From assembly GCF_001514285.1 (NCBI RefSeq), contig NZ_KQ949025.1, positions 1-64,000 on the forward strand: DNA of 64,000 nucleotides. The letters run 5' to 3'. The number at the start of each line of letters is the position of its first letter. Within the stretch, counting starts at the first letter, position 1. Shown here one piece after another: positions 60,837-64,000 of the stretch. This DNA is from Streptomyces sp. DSM 15324. Lineage in GTDB: Bacteria > Actinomycetota > Actinomycetes > Streptomycetales > Streptomycetaceae. The position numbers and the translations under genes are program-made. The notes under the pieces are model-generated. The model was not told the DNA's origin, ran no database searches, and was given only the letters and a program-made list of their open reading frames with translations.

Positions 60837-63637
60837 CTGCTTGCCTCCTCGACTGGGCCCCCCGTGTCTTCTTCGGCGTGTGCGTGTGCATCTTGAGCTC
60901 TCGCGGGTGCCGGAACCTTGTTCTGGCCCGTCTTCTCCGCGATCTCCGCCTCCACCTCGCGGTAACCGGCCTCCGCCCCCCGGCGGAAGCCGCCCAGACG
61001 GCGGCGGAGGGCCTCGGCGTCGACCGAACCGGTCAGCCTGCGCGGGGCCTGGGTGGGAACAGTGATCTTGGGGGTGCGCTTCGGGAGGCCCTTGTCGGTG
61101 ACGGGGTCCTCGTCGGCGACGAACTCCTCCGGCACCTCGGGGACCCTGCTGTGCTCGGGGCCGTTCTCGTCGGCGACGTCGGGGGCGGTGACGCCGTCGG
61201 GGCCCGTGAGGCCGTCGGGATCGCCGATGTCGGCGCCGTCCGCTTCCCCGTGCGGATGCGGCAGCAGGAGTTCCATGGTGGTCTCGGCGGGGCGCTCGGG
61301 GGCGGAGCGCTCCGAACCGGGGACCGGGTCCTGCGACGAGGTCTCCTGCGAGGTCTCCGGCAAGCCCTCCTGGGGATCCTCCTCCGCCGCGCGGACGGTC
61401 TTCTCCGCCAGGGCGACCAACGGGTCGCCGGTGGGCTTGGTGCGGCCGGGCAGGATGTTGGAGTTGGCCTCGGCGTCGGCGCCCGGGAGGGAGAAGGCGG
61501 GACCGGCGGCGCCGGCGGGTGTGGCGGAGGGGACCGCGGCGGCGGGCGCGGCGGCCAGCAGCGCGGTCGGCAGGACGGCCACGGCCGCGGTTCCGCCCTG
61601 CTTCTGCTCGCGCAGCTGCACCCGTACCGCGTGCCGGTGGGCGAGCCGGGCCACGACGTACAGGCCGAGGCCGAGACCCTCTTCGCCCTCCTGGTCGTAG
61701 GGGGTGTCGGGGTTGAATTCGGCGAGCCGGGAGTTGAGGCGGACGAGCCGTTCCGCGTCCAGGCCGATGCCCTCGTCCTGCACGGAGAGCATCACCTCGC
61801 CGTTCTCCAGGAGCCAGCCGGAGATCTCGACGGGAAGGTCCGGCGGGGAGAACGAGGTGGCGTTCTCCAGCAGTTCGGCGAGGAGATGGCTCAGGTCGTC
61901 GGCGGCGAAGCCCGCCACGTGCGCGTGCGGCGGCAGGGAGGCGATACGGACCCGCTCGTAGCGCTCGATCTCGCTGACCGCCGCCCGGACGACGTCCACC
62001 AGCGGGATCGGGCCCGCGTGCTGCTGGACGTGCTCGGTGCCGGCCAGGACGAGGAGGTTCTCGCTGTGCCGGCGCATGACGGTGGCGAAGTGGTCGAGCT
62101 TGAAGAGGGTCGAGAGCCGGTCCGGGTCCTGCTCGCGCTCCTCCAGGGTCTCGATGACGGCGAGCTGCCGCTCGACGAGCCCGAGGGTGCGCAGGGCGAG
62201 GTTGACGAAGGTGCCGCTGATGGCGCCGCGCAGTCGCTCCAGCTGCTCGGCGGAGTCGGCGAGTTCGGCGCGCAGCTCCTCGCGGGCGTCGGCCATCTGC
62301 TGTCGCTGTCCGACGAGGTGCTTGCGGTCGGACTCCAGGGTGTTGACGCGCTCGTGGAGGGCGACGGCGTGCTCGTGCAGGGCGTTGACGGAGCGGACGA
62401 CCTGGGCGAACTCGTCGTTGCGGCCGGTGAACCGCACCGGCTCCTCGGCGGTGGGGTTCTCGGCCTCGGCGAGCCGGGCGGAGCCGCGCCGCAGCACCGA
62501 CAGCGGGAAGGTGAGGCTGCGCGCCATACCGGTGCTGACGACGACCGCCAGCAGCATCAGGGCGCCGATGAGCGCGACCCGGATCTCCAGCGCGGTGACG
62601 TCGTCGTCGCGCAGCCGCGCGAGGTCCTTGGTGCGGCGGTCGTAGAACGAGGACTCCACGCCGCGCATCAGGTCGACGCGGGCGGAGAGCGCCGCGTCCA
62701 GCTTCTTGGTGCCGGTGTCCAGCTCGTCGTCGCCGAGGACGGGCTGGTCGGTGAGGCGGGCGAGGTACTTCTCGGCCGTGTCGACGTCACCGCCGGTGAC
62801 GGTGGAGTCGTAGGAGTCCACCGTCGCGCGCGGGGCGCCCTCGCGGAAGTCGGCGAGGGCCGCGTCGGAACGCACCCGGGCCTGCTGGGCGGCGGCGGTG
62901 AGCGCGTCGCGGACCTTGGTGTCGGCGGCCGAGGACGTCTTCTCCGAGGTCGTCAGACCGGTGGCCGGGTCGTAGACGGACCGGGAGTGGGTGGGCACGT
63001 TCAGCGCGGCGAGCAGCAGGCCGCGGGCCGCCGAGGCCTGCTGTACGGCGGCGTCCAGCTCGGCGAGGGCGTAGGCGCCGGAGCCCGCGCGGGGCGGCAT
63101 GTCCTCGGCGAGCCGGTCGGCGAGGCCGTGCAGCGCGGTGATGATCGCGGAGTACGCCTCGTGCGCCTCGAGGGCCGTGTCGTCGCCGGTGAGCGCCGTG
63201 GCGCGGACGGAGGCGAGGGAGTCGAGGGCGGAGCGCAGCGAGGCGGTGAGGTCCGTCCCCTTCAGCTCGCGCGCCTGGCGGTCCACCCGGGCGCTGCCGT
63301 CGGCGGAGGGCGTCTGGGACTTGGGGCGGCCGGCGGCGACGTAGGAGGTGATCGCGTCGCGCTCGTCCGCGAGGGACTGGGCCAGGACGAGGGCGTCCTG
63401 GGTCTGCTCGGCGCGCGTGACCAGGTCCTGGGAGTCCTTCAGCTGCCCGGAGGCGGTGAGGACGGCGGGGGCGCCGGCCCCGGCGATGGCGGCGGCGACC
63501 ACGGCCACCGCGACGATCAGCCGGTTGCGTACATGGGCGGGACGGCCCTTGCCGACAGGGGTGCGCTCCGCGCCCCCCTCGGAGGCCGTCTGCCTGCCTG
63601 TGCGCCGAGGCCGCGTCTTCTGCACCGGTGCTCGCAT
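60833..63637 (-). CDS. cvnA: Conservon sensor histidine kinase CvnA
   Basis: A 934-residue membrane kinase. A first helix at about residues 37–60 and a second near 345–365 flank an extracytoplasmic nitrate/nitrite-sensor-like helical domain (AQSLADERDAITSYVAAG). HAMP follows (MARSLTFPLSVLRRGSARLAEAE), then a coiled coil and a kinase ATPase domain with N box LLAELLENATSFSPP and G box EEGLGLGLYVVARLA. The last ~250 residues are acidic and low complexity. It heads the overlapping cvnABCD set and sends its signal to the GTPase. Confidence 0.94.
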   Translation of the reverse strand: MRAPVQKTRPRRTGRQTASEGGAERTPVGKGRPAHVRNRLIVAVAVVAAAIAGAGAPAVLTASGQLKDSQDLVTRAEQTQDALVLAQSLADERDAITSYVAAGRPKSQTPSADGSARVDRQARELKGTDLTASLRSALDSLASVRATALTGDDTALEAHEAYSAIITALHGLADRLAEDMPPRAGSGAYALAELDAAVQQASAARGLLLAALNVPTHSRSVYDPATGLTTSEKTSSAADTKVRDALTAAAQQARVRSDAALADFREGAPRATVDSYDSTVTGGDVDTAEKYLARLTDQPVLGDDELDTGTKKLDAALSARVDLMRGVESSFYDRRTKDLARLRDDDVTALEIRVALIGALMLLAVVVSTGMARSLTFPLSVLRRGSARLAEAENPTAEEPVRFTGRNDEFAQVVRSVNALHEHAVALHERVNTLESDRKHLVGQRQQMADAREELRAELADSAEQLERLRGAISGTFVNLALRTLGLVERQLAVIETLEEREQDPDRLSTLFKLDHFATVMRRHSENLLVLAGTEHVQQHAGPIPLVDVVRAAVSEIERYERVRIASLPPHAHVAGFAADDLSHLLAELLENATSFSPPDLPVEISGWLLENGEVMLSVQDEGIGLDAERLVRLNSRLAEFNPDTPYDQEGEEGLGLGLYVVARLAHRHAVRVQLREQKQGGTAAVAVLPTALLAAAPAAAVPSATPAGAAGPAFSLPGADAEANSNILPGRTKPTGDPLVALAEKTVRAAEEDPQEGLPETSQETSSQDPVPGSERSAPERPAETTMELLLPHPHGEADGADIGDPDGLTGPDGVTAPDVADENGPEHSRVPEVPEEFVADEDPVTDKGLPKRTPKITVPTQAPRRLTGSVDAEALRRRLGGFRRGAEAGYREVEAEIAEKTGQNKVPAPARAQDAHAHAEEDTGGPVEEASS

Positions 63638-64000
63638 TCCTGACTCGTGTACCCATGGGCCGGATATGACGCCCCGTCAACTGGTGCGTACGCCCGGTTC
63701 GGTCCCCGACCCTCCCAGTGCCGGTGGGCGGGAACCGCGCATCGCCTGACCCGCCACCCGAAGGAGTGAACATCGGAGGGGAGTTGGCGGGCAAGTTCCT
63801 CTGGCGCGTGCAGCGCCCTTGCGCGCCAGGCCGGTTGGACGTGGGCGGCGGGCTTTGGCAAGATTCGCCGCCACCGCTTCCCCGACCCCTGCATTACCTC
63901 CCAAACCAGGCGTCTGACCTGCGGGCCTACGCCAGTTCGGCGAGCGATGCAAGCCTTTCGCGGAGGCTGTGAAGAGGTCGTGCAGACTGGCCGGATGCGT
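63638..64000. promoter_or_regulatory. Upstream region of cvnA, no gene seen
   Basis: This 363-bp end of the window should hold the conservon promoter. An inverted repeat CTGGCGCG (63801–63808)/CGCGCCAG (63822–63829) is visible. No ORF is supported; an ATG at 63995 at the right edge could begin another gene but cannot be judged. Confidence 0.4.

Noticed and set aside
60878..63643. 921-residue plus-strand frame
   Set aside because: Antisense of cvnA, no recognisable domain.

Overview
The window is chromosomal DNA from a high-GC actinomycete, almost certainly a Streptomyces. Evidence: strong G/C third-codon bias, frequent GTG and TTG starts, a rho–prfA–prmC–glyA block with thr/lys biosynthesis, a conservon (cvnABCD), a SEDS/PBP sporulation-type pair, Ku with a stand-alone LigD-type polymerase, and a TTA codon in a polyketide synthase gene. 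No species can be named from the sequence alone.

Layout. (1) 1–5986: edge of a type I polyketide cluster. It holds the start of a PKS with a KSQ loading ketosynthase (active-site Cys replaced by Gln) and, divergently, a complete methoxymalonyl-ACP cassette in the order dehydrogenase, ACP, acyl-ACP dehydrogenase, FkbH-like enzyme, with the O-methyltransferase facing back. (2) 6081–26500: conserved housekeeping block on the minus strand: WecA-like transferase, glyA, an LMW-PTP-like protein without its nucleophile, Sua5, prmC, prfA, rpmE, an LCP ligase, a trypsin/FG-GAP protease, rho, thrB, thrC, hom, lysA, an ArgS relic (nrtL) and an orphan receiver. (3) 26667–29337: tRNA-Arg(CCG) followed by small orphan genes and a possible transporter remnant, which looks like decayed accessory DNA. 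(4) 29552–40022: secreted FG-GAP protein, PhoD phosphatase, a DUF4232 lipoprotein, and a two-GH35 plus LacI sugar operon with a clear operator/promoter. (5) 40447–46010: Ku/LigD-polymerase pair, a DUF1326–DUF2182 module, a repeat-rich intergenic region, a NERD protein and a dual-specificity phosphatase. (6) 46210–57819: lipoprotein/histidine kinase, SH3-like secreted protein, SEDS/PBP pair, AurF-type diiron oxygenase with TetR, NlpC/P60 peptidase, SDR with TetR. (7) 57888–63637: conservon cvnA-B-C-D followed by a styrene-monooxygenase-like flavoprotein.

Three local regulatory circuits can be read directly from operators: GATGTTACCGGTAACATC over the GH35 promoter (LacI family), TGCTTGCTGACAAGCA over the AurF-like gene (TetR), and three copies of CGGAT-N5-ATCCG (one with a single mismatch) at the SDR and its TetR gene.

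A second theme is tandem repetition. Arrays of 8, 24, 28 and about 166 bp lie just beyond the 3' ends of minus-strand genes, and in-frame expansions occur in nrtL and in one GH35 gene.
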